Below, piece by piece: positions 8,733-19,900 of a stretch of DNA of 53,466 nucleotides. Source of the stretch: Chloroflexota bacterium (GTDB lineage Bacteria; Chloroflexota; Anaerolineae; Promineifilales; Promineifilaceae). The translations under genes and the position numbers were made by a program. The notes beneath the pieces were generated by a model. That model saw only the letters and a list, made by a program, of their open reading frames with translations, searched no databases and was not told the DNA's origin. The stretch covers positions 1 through 53,466 of the forward strand of contig JAGNBF010000049.1 in the NCBI GenBank assembly GCA_018004935.1, written 5' to 3'. Every line of letters starts with the position of its first letter. Within the stretch, counting starts at the first letter, position 1.

Positions 8733-11700
8733 ATTTGTTGGTGCTGGTTGGCACATCTAAATAGTTGACGATAGCCCTGGCACGTTCTAGAAAACGTGGA
8801 TTTTGGATTTCTCTGGCTAACGCAACCGCTTCCGCACCATACTGTCCCGCTTCTTTGGCCCTGATTGTGCCTAAAAGCTCGGCCATACCAATTAGGGCAT
8901 CACACTCAGCGTATCTTAAGTTGTTTTCGCGGGCGATTTTTAGCGCGTGACTGTACAGAGTTTGTGCCCGTTCGAAATTGCCTTGCTCCTTTTGGTTTTC
9001 GGCCAAGTCAATCATGGCCATTGCCGTTGAAGAGCGATTCCCGATTAACTCTGCAATGCGTAAGCCTTGCTCCAAATTTTCGCGGGCCAACTCTAATTCG
9101 CCCTGTAAATGATAATTTTTGCCGAGGTTAATGAAAATGTCCCCTTGCCCTACCAGATTGCCGCTGGTGGTGGCTAACTCAAGACCAAGTTGCAAATAAT
9201 ATTGAGCACCTAAATAGTCGCCTTGTTCAGTAGCAATTATGCTGAGGTTGTTGACTAGAGCGGATTGGCGATGGTGATCACCTAACTGCTCACAGATGAC
9301 CTGTGCTTTCTCCCAGGCATCTTGAGCGGCTTTTAGCTCCCCTTGATGGTAGCAGACAAGACCAATACTGTTGAGACTGCCATTCAGGGCCTGGGCATTG
9401 CCTGTTTTTTGCCAGGCGGCACAGGCCTGTTGTAGATGATCGTGGGCGATGGTGTAGCGGCTTTGGATGTCGTTGATGATGCCCAGATGATGGTGACACC
9501 AGCCAATGATGAGTGTGGCGTCAATAGCCTGAGCAACGGTGAGGGCGTGGTTGAGTTTGGCCGCGGCCGCGTCGTACTCCCCCAACCGCCACAACGATTC
9601 CCCCCACAACACCTGGCCCATCCCCTCAGCCCACCGATCCCCCCCTTGCGCCGCCAGCTTTAATGCCGTTTGCACCGCTTGCATGGCCGGACGATATTGG
9701 CCGAGCCGGTTCTGGAACCGCGCCCGCTCCAACCCGGCATGGGTCGCCAGAGTGAGGCCAGCAGTTCCCCACGCCGTAGCCGTGCTGACGGTGGTGTGCA
9801 TGATGGCTTCCGCTTCATGGGCCAGACCGCGCAGTTGATAATAAATCGAGAGTGAGGTGAGCGCGTCAAACAACAGGTCGGCTTTACCCTCGGCCAAACC
9901 CGTCTGCCAGGCCAGCCGCACATTGTCCATGTCTGGTTCAACGACGTTGATGGAATGTTGCGGCGCACTTTTTTGCAGGGGTTCGGTGTGTTGCGCCAGC
10001 AGGGTGAGGTAGTAGTGCGCGTGTTGGGATGGGGTTGGATCGGTGGGGGGCAGGTGCGCGGCCGCATACGCCCGGATGATGGGGTGAAGGGTGTAGCGAT
10101 CAGTCGTGGCCTGGTAGGTTAATAACGACTTATCACCGAGCGCAGTGATTTGGTCTGCGGCCGCGTGTGTGATTTGTTGCGCGGCTGTCTGTGTAAAACC
10201 GCCCCGAAACAACGCCAGTCGCGCCAGACATTGTTGCAGGGCCGGGGTCAAGGTGCGCCACGACATCTCAAAAACAACATGCAGACCCCGATGGCGTTCT
10301 GGCACATCACGCAGAGAGGTGGTGAGGGCATCAAAACCATCACGCAAACGATCCGCCACCACCCGTGGGCTGGTATGGCGGGTTAAAGCGGCCGCCAACT
10401 CAATCGCCAGCGGCAACCCTTCTACCATCCGGCAGATGGTACGAACGGCGAGCAAATCATCCGCGGCCACCGGCTCATGTTGTTGTTGGGCATACCGCGC
10501 CCCAAACAGTTCCACCGCTTCCGAGGGCAATTCATCGCTGTCGCTGGGCGGATAACTCAACCCGTTCAAGGCCACCGTCCATTCGGCCCGCAGGCGTAAC
10601 GCCTCCCGCGATGTCACCAGCAGTTGCACCGTTTCGCACTGCTGGATCATCTCCTGCACCAACTGAATCCCCCCCAGCAGATGTTCAAAGTTATCTAGCA
10701 CCAGCAAAATCTGTTTGTATTTCAGGTGGTTGAGCAGTTGTTGGGCGGGCGTTTCTGAGCCAGTGAGCCGCATGTCGAGAACGGTGGCGATTTCTACGGC
10801 TATCGCTTCGGCCACATCGTCATCATCGGGGTCAATATCGGCCAGTTCCACCAGCCAGACGCCATCCGGGTATTGGCGCAGACGACTGCGGGCGATGGTG
10901 GTGGCGAGGCGTGTCTTACCCACGCCCCCCTGCCCCACCAGGGTGACAACTCGGCACCAGGGCTGATCGAGGCGGATATAAATCTCTTGCTGGACGGTTT
11001 GGCGGCCAAAGAATTGATCGGTTTCCGGGGGCAGGTTGTGCCGCACGGTGGAGGCCCGGTAGGCCGGGGTGGCCGGTGGGGGTTGGATGGTTTTGATCAA
11101 TGCCGTCAGGGGGGCGGGTGGCTCAATGCCCAATTCGGTCCGTAGGAGATGGGCGCAATCGTCGTAATGGGTGAGGGCTTCGCGGCCGCGACCCGCTTTA
11201 AGCAATAGTTGAATGAGCAACGTGTGCGCCGTTTCATCCAGCGCATCTACCTGGAGCCAACGCCGGGCGACCTGGATACCATCGTCCACCTGGCCCGACT
11301 TGAGCCGGTATTGCCCCAGCCGGTCATACGCGGCGATGACCTGACGGCGAATCTGTTCACGGGTCTGCGTCGCCCACGCATTGAATTGGGGGGCATCGGG
11401 CAGGGAGAAGTGGGCCAGGAACTCACCCTGATAGGTGGCGAGGGTGGTGTGCAGGGCGGTCGCGGCCGCGTCCGAATCTACGGGTCCCAGGTTGGTTAAT
11501 GTCTGCACCAGGCGCAACGAATCAACATCTTGCTGATTCTCCGTTGTCAGGGACACCGTTTTTTGGGTGATCAGCAACTCATCACCCACTTGCTTTCGCA
11601 GGCGCGACAGGATGGTGCGTAAATTGGACAACGATTGTTTGGTGGAACGGCTCTCCCAGAGCAAATCGGCCAGAAAATCACGCGAATGGGTTTGGCCGGT

Positions 11701-11808
11701 ATGGGCCAGGTAGATGAGGAGCGCGGCTTCTTTTTGGCTACGAAACTGGCTCAGGGGCACGCCGTCTAAAGACAGCACCACTTGACCGAGCAGTGAAAAG
11801 GATAACAT
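8731..11808 (-). CDS. SARP/BTAD-NB-ARC-TPR transcriptional regulator
   Basis: This is a 1025-residue paralogue in architecture of the regulator at 5170-8067. It has an N-terminal winged helix (MLSFSLLGQVVLSLDGVPLSQF...LSNLRTILSRLRKQVGD), a BTAD helical domain to about 245, NB-ARC with Walker A GQGGVGKT (Lys298) and Walker B KQILLVLDNFE, and a long C-terminal TPR array (about 620-1015) with clear repeats such as ALNGSLNSIGLVCYHQGELKAAQ. ATG 11808 is used; only a weak GAGAG precedes it. It probably couples ligand binding on the TPRs to ATP-dependent oligomerisation and DNA binding. Its 3' end faces the small peptide gene. Target unknown. Confidence 0.88.
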   Translation of the reverse strand: MLSFSLLGQVVLSLDGVPLSQFRSQKEAALLIYLAHTGQTHSRDFLADLLWESRSTKQSLSNLRTILSRLRKQVGDELLITQKTVSLTTENQQDVDSLRLVQTLTNLGPVDSDAAATALHTTLATYQGEFLAHFSLPDAPQFNAWATQTREQIRRQVIAAYDRLGQYRLKSGQVDDGIQVARRWLQVDALDETAHTLLIQLLLKAGRGREALTHYDDCAHLLRTELGIEPPAPLTALIKTIQPPPATPAYRASTVRHNLPPETDQFFGRQTVQQEIYIRLDQPWCRVVTLVGQGGVGKTRLATTIARSRLRQYPDGVWLVELADIDPDDDDVAEAIAVEIATVLDMRLTGSETPAQQLLNHLKYKQILLVLDNFEHLLGGIQLVQEMIQQCETVQLLVTSREALRLRAEWTVALNGLSYPPSDSDELPSEAVELFGARYAQQQHEPVAADDLLAVRTICRMVEGLPLAIELAAALTRHTSPRVVADRLRDGFDALTTSLRDVPERHRGLHVVFEMSWRTLTPALQQCLARLALFRGGFTQTAAQQITHAAADQITALGDKSLLTYQATTDRYTLHPIIRAYAAAHLPPTDPTPSQHAHYYLTLLAQHTEPLQKSAPQHSINVVEPDMDNVRLAWQTGLAEGKADLLFDALTSLSIYYQLRGLAHEAEAIMHTTVSTATAWGTAGLTLATHAGLERARFQNRLGQYRPAMQAVQTALKLAAQGGDRWAEGMGQVLWGESLWRLGEYDAAAAKLNHALTVAQAIDATLIIGWCHHHLGIINDIQSRYTIAHDHLQQACAAWQKTGNAQALNGSLNSIGLVCYHQGELKAAQDAWEKAQVICEQLGDHHRQSALVNNLSIIATEQGDYLGAQYYLQLGLELATTSGNLVGQGDIFINLGKNYHLQGELELARENLEQGLRIAELIGNRSSTAMAMIDLAENQKEQGNFERAQTLYSHALKIARENNLRYAECDALIGMAELLGTIRAKEAGQYGAEAVALAREIQNPRFLERARAIVNYLDVPTSTNK

Positions 11809-12887
11809 CGCATCTCTCTGATTAGCAGGCGTTGTACCTCTTGAAGTTGGATCCAGGAAACGCGCAGGGTCTGTAAAAGATTAAGTTTTGTCCAGACCTG
11901 ACAGGTTTTCGGAAACCTGTCAGGTCTACCCCAGACAATATTATTTTGGCTCTTTGGGAATTGAGGGTGGTTGACACCAGATGTACGGGCTGGCCTTGTG
12001 CCTGCCCGGTGTGGGGCAACCACAAGGGTTGCCCGTACCCCGCGAAACCCTAAAGAACCGTTATTTTTACGGACCCGCACCACATTGGGTTTCCATTATA
12101 ACACGTACCAGAAGCGGCGTACCTTCAAACACCCTAATCAGCAATTCTCAATTTAACCAACGGTTAAAACCATTGCCCGCCAAATGCACACCCGAAAAAT
12201 GGCCCAACCCGTAGAACAGCCTTTCAGGCTGTTCGCCCTACACATCCTCGGGGGCTGAGCTTGCCGAAGCCCGGTTCTGCTTGTATAGAGAGCGCACAGC
12301 CTGGAAAGGCTGTGCTACACCCAGTTGACCGTCGGGTTATCAATACCAGGCCCTACGGGCTAAAACAGCAGGCCAATGGCCTTCGTAACCATAGCCAGGC
12401 CCGTTTTACGGCCGGGCGGCCGCACCATTTTTAGACGTTCAGACCAAATTGATACTTACCACGGTTATAAAGTGACATTTTGTTGGCGGCAACAGATTGG
12501 GTAGTTTTGGGCTAGAGACCTATCCCCCGTCCCCTTCTCAAAAGGAAGGGGAGAAACCCATCGGCGCGGTTGGGGGGCAGTCGCCCCCCAACCGCGCCGA
12601 AAAAAGTTCCCACCCCTGGGGGCGAGGTTAGGGGTGGGGGTGGTCTCGGATGTTCCCAACATGGGGATAAAGCGGCACGGCGAGACGGCAGGAAAATGTC
12701 AGATTATGCCCTTTGGCAGTAGAGAATTGCTGGGGTAAGGGGCTGTATTTACAATAACATTATCTTTTCGCTTATAATTGATTGACACGTTTTTATTGAC
12801 TCGCGGTAGCCAGCCGTTATTTAGACCTTTCCCCCAACTTTACCGGTTCTCCTGCCTATGTTATTTACCTGTCTAAAGTGAGAACTT
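11809..12887. other. Repeat-rich spacer, about 1.1 kb
   Basis: In order: a 34-nt CCTGTCAGG hairpin (11894-11927); a CAACCACAAGGGTTGCCCGTACC block (about 11940-12065; other copies about 39074-39185 and, inverted, 27034-27140 and 41252-41372); a composite of small palindromes (about 12146-12450) that recurs inverted at about 48305-48655; and a long-hairpin element (about 12506-12664, stem 12562-12599) that recurs with its flanks at about 48763-49001. I see no gene here. Confidence 0.75.
12749..12778 (+). promoter_or_regulatory. Probable sigma-70-like promoter of the STAND gene at 12888
   Basis: TTACAA (12749-12754) and TATAAT (12773-12778) are separated by 18 bases. Transcription would begin about 12785, leaving a leader of about 100 nt before the ATG at 12888. 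Confidence 0.55.
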
Positions 12888-15500
12888 ATGTCACTCATTC
12901 AAATTGACATTCTCGATTGGATTCCCGAAACGGTGCGTCAACAAACCCTGGATGGCTGTGTGGATTTTCTCGCCACCCGGCTGGACGGCGTCAAAGAGGG
13001 CAAACTCAGCCACACCATCACCCAGTTTCGCTCCGACTACACCCTGCAAACCGCTATCAACAACGGACTGAAACAGGCAACCGACCGCTTCATCCAGGAG
13101 TACATGGCAACCGATGAAGACCTGGTACTTGCCATTGCCCGCGACCCCGCTTTCTGGCAGTCCGCCTCTGTCCGGCAAGCCCTTGTAACATTGGTCGAAA
13201 ACCCCACCCTCTATCTGGAAGGGCAACAGACCCAGGTGGCCCGTGGTTTTGTGGATGTCCTGCACCAACGCATCAACCGGGAACGAGTAGACCAGGCTGT
13301 CACTTTCTACCTGCGCTGTGTAGCCGAAGCCCTGTGGCATCTGGAGCCGTTCCGCCCTGTCTACCAGATGTACCTGCACCGGATCAGTGCCGAACAGGCT
13401 ACCACCATGGTTCAGGAGCTGCGTGGCTTGCGGGCCGAACTACGCGAGACACTGCTCCTGGCGGTACGGCAGTCCGAGGCAACCCCACAACTGGCTTCTC
13501 CTGCAAAACCCGCCCTGCCACCCCCAACGTTCGTACGCCACAACCTGCCCCAACGCGATTACGGTCAGTTTGTCGGGCGCACCGCCGAACTGGCTCAGGT
13601 CGCCCGCATCCTGCGCCCTTATCCCCATTCCCAATACCCTATCGTCACCATTGATGGGGTGGGGGGGATTGGCAAAAGCGCATTGGCGCTGGAAATCGCC
13701 CACCGTTATCTGCAAAGTTTCACCCAGATACCGGTTGAAGAACGGTTTGCGGCCATTATCTGGGTCAGTGCCAAACAGACAATGCTGACGGCCGAAGGCA
13801 TCAAACGCCGCCGCCAGCCCATTGAAACATTGGACGATATTTTCGCCACCATCGCCATCACGCTGGAACAGCTTGACATTAATCAGGCGCAACCCCCAGC
13901 CCAGGAACAACTGGTGCGCCAGGCTTTAACCCGGCAACGCACCCTTCTCATTGTGGATAATCTGGAAACAGTAGATGATGAAGCGGTTTTGACCTTCCTG
14001 CGTGAAATCCCCGCCCCCACCAAAGTCATCGTCACGACCCGCCACCGGCTGGATGTGGCTTATCCGGTGCGCCTGGTGGGGATGCCCTGGGAAGAAGCCA
14101 GCCAGCTCATTGCCCAGGAAGCCCGGAAGCGGGCGGTGCAGTTACAAACAAACGAAAGGCAACGGCTGTACGACCGGACGGGGGGTGTGCCCCTGGCGAT
14201 TGTCTGGAGCGTGGCCCAGATGGGGTATGGGTATGGCATCCAGGCGGTTCTCCATCGTTTGGGTGAACCGACCAGTGATCTGGTTCGTTTCTGTTTTGAA
14301 AATGCGCTCATGCACATTCAAGGTCAACCGGCGCACGCGTTACTCATGGCCTTGTCGCTTTTTACGCCCGATGGCGGCCGCGAAGCGTTGGGGGTTGTGG
14401 CTGATCTGCTCGTTCTGGATAGGGATGAGGGGCTGGTGCGGCTTGAAAAACTCTCGCTGGTGAACAAAAACGAAGACCGCTTCTCGTTTCTGCCGGTGAC
14501 GCGGGTGTTCGCGGCCGCGGAACTTGAAAAAGATCATGTTCGTTACCTGCATTTTGGCCGCCGCTGGGTAGATTATCTCAAACAACAATACATCATCCCC
14601 GACTACGGGGCCGACCGCTACTACCGCCTCTTCCTGGGCAAACACACCTCGCCCGCCGATGGGCCAAGCCTGCTGGCGGCGATTGAGTGGGCTTACCAGC
14701 ACGGCACGGCTGAGGACATTTTTGTGCTAACGATTGCGGCCGCGGATTACCTGGATGTCACGGGGCAATGGCAGGCACTCCTCGAACTCATTGACCAGAG
14801 CCTTTCCCTGGCCCACAGCAGTGACAATCCCACGGCGGTGGGTCGTCTGGCGGACATCAAGGGGTGGCAGTTAGAGCAGAGAGGGGAGTACGCGGCCGCG
14901 GAGGCCAGTTTCCGCGAAGGGTTGGAGCATTACCGTGAGGTGGGAGATGAGGAAGCCGAAGCGGTTTTCCTGCAACGGCTGGCCGGTATCCAGCGCAAAT
15001 ATGGGCATTTTGACGCGGCCGCGGACCTTATCGAAGAAGCCTGGGCGATTGCCGCAAGGCTCAGTCAGGCGGATTTGAAAGCGCTCATCCACACCCAACG
15101 GGGCAAGTTAGAACGGGATAGAGGCAACTGGACAGCAAGCTGGCACTACTTTTCTCTGGTGCAGGATTGGTTTGAACAACGCACCGAACAAACGCCTCTG
15201 GATGAAGAGCTGGCGGTGGGCACGTGGGGGCATCTGGCCTTTGTTGCCTACCAACTGGGTCGCCCGGAAGAAGCCAGGGAACTTTGTTTGCGGAGTCTCT
15301 CTTATTTTGAGGGGCGGGGGACTAAAGGGTATTACGCCGCACTCCTATACCGGTTGGCCCTGGCCGAAGAAGCGTTGGGTAATCGCGCCTCAGCCCTTCA
15401 GCATGCGACTGAGGCTCTGGAATGGTTTACCCGTTTGGGGATGAAACCGGACGTTCCGGCGGCAGAGGTACTTGTGACAACATTAAACAGTGACTCTTAA
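12888..15500 (+). CDS. NB-ARC-TPR STAND protein with an unrecognised helical N-terminal domain
   Basis: The 870-residue protein has no SARP domain, unlike its two neighbours. Residues 1 to about 195 are mostly helical (MSLIQIDILDWIPETVRQ...) and match no family I can name. A proline-rich linker (PAKPALPPPT) and FVGRTAEL lead into NB-ARC: Walker A GVGGIGKS (Lys263), WVSAK, Walker B TLLIVDNLE, and VIVTTRHR as the sensor. Residues about 600-860 are TPRs. In STAND proteins the N-terminal domain is usually the effector or its adaptor, so this could be a signalling or defence protein; that is inference. ATG 12888 has only weak GTGAG upstream. Several Ala-Ala-Ala triplets in the TPRs are encoded by GCGGCCGC. 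Confidence 0.85.
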   Translation: MSLIQIDILDWIPETVRQQTLDGCVDFLATRLDGVKEGKLSHTITQFRSDYTLQTAINNGLKQATDRFIQEYMATDEDLVLAIARDPAFWQSASVRQALVTLVENPTLYLEGQQTQVARGFVDVLHQRINRERVDQAVTFYLRCVAEALWHLEPFRPVYQMYLHRISAEQATTMVQELRGLRAELRETLLLAVRQSEATPQLASPAKPALPPPTFVRHNLPQRDYGQFVGRTAELAQVARILRPYPHSQYPIVTIDGVGGIGKSALALEIAHRYLQSFTQIPVEERFAAIIWVSAKQTMLTAEGIKRRRQPIETLDDIFATIAITLEQLDINQAQPPAQEQLVRQALTRQRTLLIVDNLETVDDEAVLTFLREIPAPTKVIVTTRHRLDVAYPVRLVGMPWEEASQLIAQEARKRAVQLQTNERQRLYDRTGGVPLAIVWSVAQMGYGYGIQAVLHRLGEPTSDLVRFCFENALMHIQGQPAHALLMALSLFTPDGGREALGVVADLLVLDRDEGLVRLEKLSLVNKNEDRFSFLPVTRVFAAAELEKDHVRYLHFGRRWVDYLKQQYIIPDYGADRYYRLFLGKHTSPADGPSLLAAIEWAYQHGTAEDIFVLTIAAADYLDVTGQWQALLELIDQSLSLAHSSDNPTAVGRLADIKGWQLEQRGEYAAAEASFREGLEHYREVGDEEAEAVFLQRLAGIQRKYGHFDAAADLIEEAWAIAARLSQADLKALIHTQRGKLERDRGNWTASWHYFSLVQDWFEQRTEQTPLDEELAVGTWGHLAFVAYQLGRPEEARELCLRSLSYFEGRGTKGYYAALLYRLALAEEALGNRASALQHATEALEWFTRLGMKPDVPAAEVLVTTLNSDS

Positions 15501-15554
15501 TAATCGTCCTAAAATAAGTTCCGCGCCGACCGACAGGTTTTCGGAAACCTGTCA

Positions 15555-15809
15555 CTAATGCCGAAAGTGGACAAAGATACGGCCAAAATTTTTGTCATCC
15601 TTCTCTATCCGGTGATATAACTTTTTGATGTGTCCCTGGTTTAAAAAGCGTAGAACCTTTTTCTTTAACTGACCACTTCCCTTACCCGGAATGATCTCGA
15701 CCAGCTCAATTTTCTTGTCTATCGCTTCCTGAATAATGCGATTTAGTTCAGCGTCAATTTCGCGGCCGCGATTATAGATGTCATGCAGGTCGAGTTTAAG
15801 TTTAGCCAC
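15555..15809 (-). CDS. Small Smr-domain protein
   Basis: The 84-residue protein begins at GTG 15809, eight bases after an AAGGAT ribosome site. It is a stand-alone Smr (small MutS-related) domain: the LDLH motif at residues 6-9 and EIIPGKGSGQLKKKVLRFL near 38-56 match the conserved LDxH and GxG features. Smr domains act on nucleic acids; stand-alone bacterial members cleave mRNA on stalled ribosomes or nick branched DNA. A degenerate hairpin copy (15532-15553) follows the stop and may terminate. It overlaps no neighbour, but a 33-codon frame ends seven bases upstream. Confidence 0.88.
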   Translation of the reverse strand: MAKLKLDLHDIYNRGREIDAELNRIIQEAIDKKIELVEIIPGKGSGQLKKKVLRFLNQGHIKKLYHRIEKDDKNFGRIFVHFRH

Positions 15810-15816
15810 AGTCGTT

Positions 15817-15918
15817 CTATCCTTGAGGGGTTGTCATCTTCGGCACAAATTCCAGCCCTTGTTGGGCAATTTGTTCCAGCCATTCTTCTGATAAGGCACA
15901 ATGTGTCAGGTAAGTTAT
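15817..15918 (-). pseudogene. 33-codon frame upstream of smr, possibly a small gene with a damaged start
   Basis: The frame reads ITYLTHCALSEEWLEQIAQQ and so on to the stop at 15817, with protein-like composition. AAGGAG lies seven bases before the first codon, but that codon is ATA rather than ATG, and there is no other standard start. It ends just before the Smr start, a layout typical of translational coupling. It is either a decayed short gene, an ATA-initiated one, or chance. Confidence 0.35.
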
Positions 15919-16997
15919 AGTGTTTCTCCTTTTTAGTCATCTGGCAACTCCTTAAGGTTAGGATCAGCAATTCTCAATTTGAAGGGCAAGCATTCCCTTA
16001 ATCCGCCCGGCGGTCAAACCGCCAGGCTATCAGTACCAGGCCCTACGGGCTAAGACCCCAGGCCAACGGCCTTCGTAAATATAGCCCGGCCCGTTTTATG
16101 GCCGTGCGGCCGCTCCATTTTTAGAGGCTCAGGCCAAACTGAGAATTGCTGAATGTACACGACCACCTATTGCGGCATATTTTTACTAATGTTAGAATTT
16201 ACGCATCTTTGTAGCCCCCACCGTGCCATTTTCCCTGACATGATTTCATATACCTTTCGGTTATGTGTTTTCAAGTAACTACTAAGTGATCGTCCGTATT
16301 TAACTGAGCGATTTACTGTGGCTGGTCTCCTGACTGTGCCCCTTTGAGTGAGCAGGTTATTTAATTCCCATTCTTAGTAACCGTTCGCAATTAACTGAGC
16401 GATTTGCTGTGGCCGATCTCCTGACCGTGCCACCCATCTTATTTCCGAACGATTACTTAGTAGTTACATTTGCAAGGAAAATCATGCTCCACTCCCTCTT
16501 TTTCGGTAGCAGATACATGAAGATGATCATGCTTACCAGGTAATTTTGGCATTGCTAAAAACCTGGATAATCCAAATTTTGGCGTAGTTCAAGTCAGTTT
16601 TACAAATTTGTAGGACGATTTGGCAAATCGTCCACTGGGCGATTTACCAAATCGCCCTACAAAATGTTAAGCACCGTTTAGCGATTTTTGAACCACGCCC
16701 AAATTTTGAAGAAATGACACAGCCGAATACAAGGGCAACCCTTGTGGTTGCCCTCAACTAAGTAATCGTCCAAGAATAAGTTCCGCGCAGACCTGACAGG
16801 TTTCCGAAAACCTGTCAGGTCTAAACCGGGAAGTTATTTTTAGATGTTCACTAAGTAAACATAAGGCCAGCCCCTTCACTATCGCTCACCTCGCGAAATT
16901 CCAAAAACCCCGGAATTTTTTCACACGGTAACATTACGAATAGACATAACCACCCTTCAATCGGATGGGTCTTCATAAGGGATAAGGGAGAAGAGAA
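15919..16997. other. Repeat-rich spacer upstream of the kinase gene
   Basis: It contains a palindromic repeat (about 15985-16140, related to parts of 12330-12430 and 48320-48430), an element with 22-bp terminal inverted repeats (16275-16467), a GTAGGGCGAT palindrome (16607-16663) and a 34-nt CCTGTCAGG hairpin (16789-16822). The block 16545-16710 recurs inverted around 45905-46040. No gene seen. Confidence 0.7.
16275..16467. mobile_element. 193-bp ORF-free element with 22-bp terminal inverted repeats
   Basis: The ends read GTAACTACTAAGTGATCGTC and, on the other strand, GTAACTACTAAGTAATCGTT: 20 of 22 positions match. Inside, a unit containing TTAACTGAGCGATTTRCTGTGG occurs twice about 96 bp apart. 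A smaller relative at 44853-44936 has perfect 13-bp ends (AAGTAATCGTTCG). This is a MITE-like structure; no target duplication was clear. Confidence 0.65.
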
Positions 16998-19900
16998 ATG
17001 ACAAATAATTCCATCCCCTCAGGCATTAGCAAGCGTTACATATTGCACGAGCATTTAGGTACGGGCGGCATGGGTACTGTCTATCGTGTGACAGATCGTC
17101 TGACAGGGCAAATTGTCGCACTAAAACGAGTGACTGCCGCACCTGAAGAACTTGCCTTTGCCTCTAAAAGAGACAGCAATTCTAATCTCCTGGCCCTTGC
17201 CGGTGAGTTTCGCACCCTTTCCTCACTGCGACATCCCAATATCATTAGCGTGCTCGACTATGGCTTTGATGAGGTGCACCGCCCTTACTTCACAATGGAA
17301 TATCTCCCCAATGCCCAACCGATTGTTGAGGCAAGTAGAGGTGCAATTCGTCAGGTGCAACTTGAATTAATCATCAAAATATTGCAGGCTTTAGTTTGCC
17401 TCCATCGGCGTGGGATTCTTCATCGCGACTTGAAACCTGGTAATGTCTTGGTATCTAACAAACAGTTGAAGGTGGTAGATTTTGGTCTTTCTGTAGAGAC
17501 GAATACCGACTCGGTGAAGCATATTACTCAATCAACCGCCGGAACATTCGCCTATATGGCACCAGAATTGTTTCGTGGTGCTCCCGTTAGTCGAGCCTCG
17601 GACTTATATGCTGTTGGCGTTATCGCCTATGAACTGTTTGTTGGACATCATCCTTTTAGGACTAACAATATCGCTCTTTTGGTTAATGAAATCTTAAATA
17701 AACCTGTGAATGTATATAACCTTGGACTAGAAGTGGAGTTGGCTATGGTGTTGCGCCGTCTACTAGCAAAGACCGAGGAGGCGCGGTTTAGTGATGCCAA
17801 TGACGTTATTAAAGCTTTATGTCAGGCAACCAACTTGCCACTTCCGCCAGAGACTGAGGCTATTCGTGAGAGTTTCTTACAGTCAGCGAAATTTGTTGGA
17901 CGCAAAGCCGAGTTTGGCGAACTTGTTGATGTATTGGATTCAGTGTTGGATGGACATGGTAGTAGCCGATTGGTAGGAGGCGAAAGTGGTGTCGGTAAAT
18001 CACGCCTTTTGGATGAGCTACGAACATTCGCCCTGGTGAAAGGAGCCATTGTATTGCGCGGACAAGCGGTCAGCGAAGGGGGTCGCGTCTTCCAGATATG
18101 GCGAGACATGCTCCCTTTATTGTGCCTGCTCAGCAGTCTTGACGATTCTGAAGCAAGTATTCTCAAGCCACTAATTCCCGATATTAATGATTTGCTGGGC
18201 CGGGAAATCGCAGATCCACCACCGTTAGATCCGCAAGCCACTCAAGTCCGTTTGTTTGCTCTTATTACAGAGTTGTTCCGACGCCAGCATCACCCCATGG
18301 TGCTAATCCTGGAAGACTTACAATGGGCTGGTAGCGGAAGCATAGGGCTACTTAATCATATCATCCCAGCGGTACCCAATATGCCCCTATTGTTGATCGG
18401 GACCTATCGTGATGATGAATCTCCTCATCTACCAAAACATTTACCAGGGGTCCAAGTCGTAAAACTTTCCCGTCTCGATAAAGCGAGCATTATGGAGTTA
18501 AGTGCTTCGATCCTGGGTGAAACTGCCCATGATCCGCAGATTGTGGACCTATTACAGCGTGAGACAGAGGGCATTCCGTTCTTTCTGGTGGAGATAGTAC
18601 GAGCATTAGCAGATCATGCGGGAGAACTTAATCAGATCGGACGCGGCTTTCTACCCGAAAAACTCCTCGCCGGAGGAATCAGGCAAATAATCGAAGGCCG
18701 CCTGAGCCGTGTTTCTGAAGAAATCCGCTACTTGCTTCAGATAGCGGCGGTCATTGGGCGCGAGTTGGATTTGAATGTGTTGCAGACCTTCAGTGGGCCA
18801 GAAGATTTAGAGTCATGGCTTACCCTGTGTGCCAGCGTGGGCATATTGGAGGTACAAGAGAATCGCTGGCGTTTCACACATGACAAACTACGCGAATATT
18901 TATTGGAAGAATTGGATGCAGAAGTACGGCCTATTCTTCATCGCCGTGCGGCTGAAGCCATGGAAGATGTTTCCTCGGATAGTATCAGACATGCGGCGAT
19001 CTTGGCCCATCTCTGGCGTGTGGCTGGAGTAGAAGAGAAAGAATTGTATTACTGTGAAGTAGCTGGCCAACAGGAGCTTACGAACAGTGTGTACGCTGAA
19101 GGTATCCGATTCTTGCAACGTGCTCTGGAGTTGGTATTGAAGAAAGTTGATACATCAGAAAGGGCAGAACATGAGTTAAGAGTGCAACTCTTGTTAGGTC
19201 CGGCACTAATGAATCATTATGGGCATAGTCACCCGATTGTAGCGGATACTTATTCGCGGGCGGCTCAACTCGGTCAAGAAATTCAACAGTCTGAAACAGT
19301 GTTTCGGGTGGTGTGGGGGTTATGGGCCAATGCGGGAGTGGGTGGTAACTTGCCCGTTGCCCAACAGATGGTGCGCCGGTTGTTTGATGTAGCGCAACAA
19401 ACTGGTCAACCCTTTCATTATATGGAGGCTAATCATGCTGGTTGGTCAACTGCCATTTGGCAAGGGGCGACCCGTGCCGCCGAAGAGTACTATCAAAACG
19501 GTATGGCACACTATAACAAGGAGCAGTATCAGCAAGACTGTATTTCGTTAACCGGGCATGATGCTGGTGTGTGTGGTTGGGCGTTGGGTGCCATGAATGT
19601 TTGGTTGTTAGGTTATCCAACGCGTGCTTTACAGAGGTCTATTGAGGGGCATAGTCATTCTCTCGAAGTACCGCATTCGTTTATTCGTAGTCATGGCTTG
19701 TTTGGTAGTGCGGTTGTAGGCTGGTTGACTGAAGATTTGATACAGCTTTCACAATATACTGAGGCGTTTTTGGATCTCTCGGCAAAAAATAAATTGACAT
19801 TTTTTATGATGCTTTCTCGCTTATGTCATGGCTGGTATCTTACACAAACCGGTCACTTTCAATCAGGAATTGACTTGTTGAATGGGGCGGCTGAAGTGAT

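Noticed and set aside
12888-15500. Calling this an Avs-type antiphage STAND
   Set aside because: NB-ARC and TPR are present, but no nuclease, TIR or other known defence effector is visible and no defence genes flank it, so the name would be guesswork.
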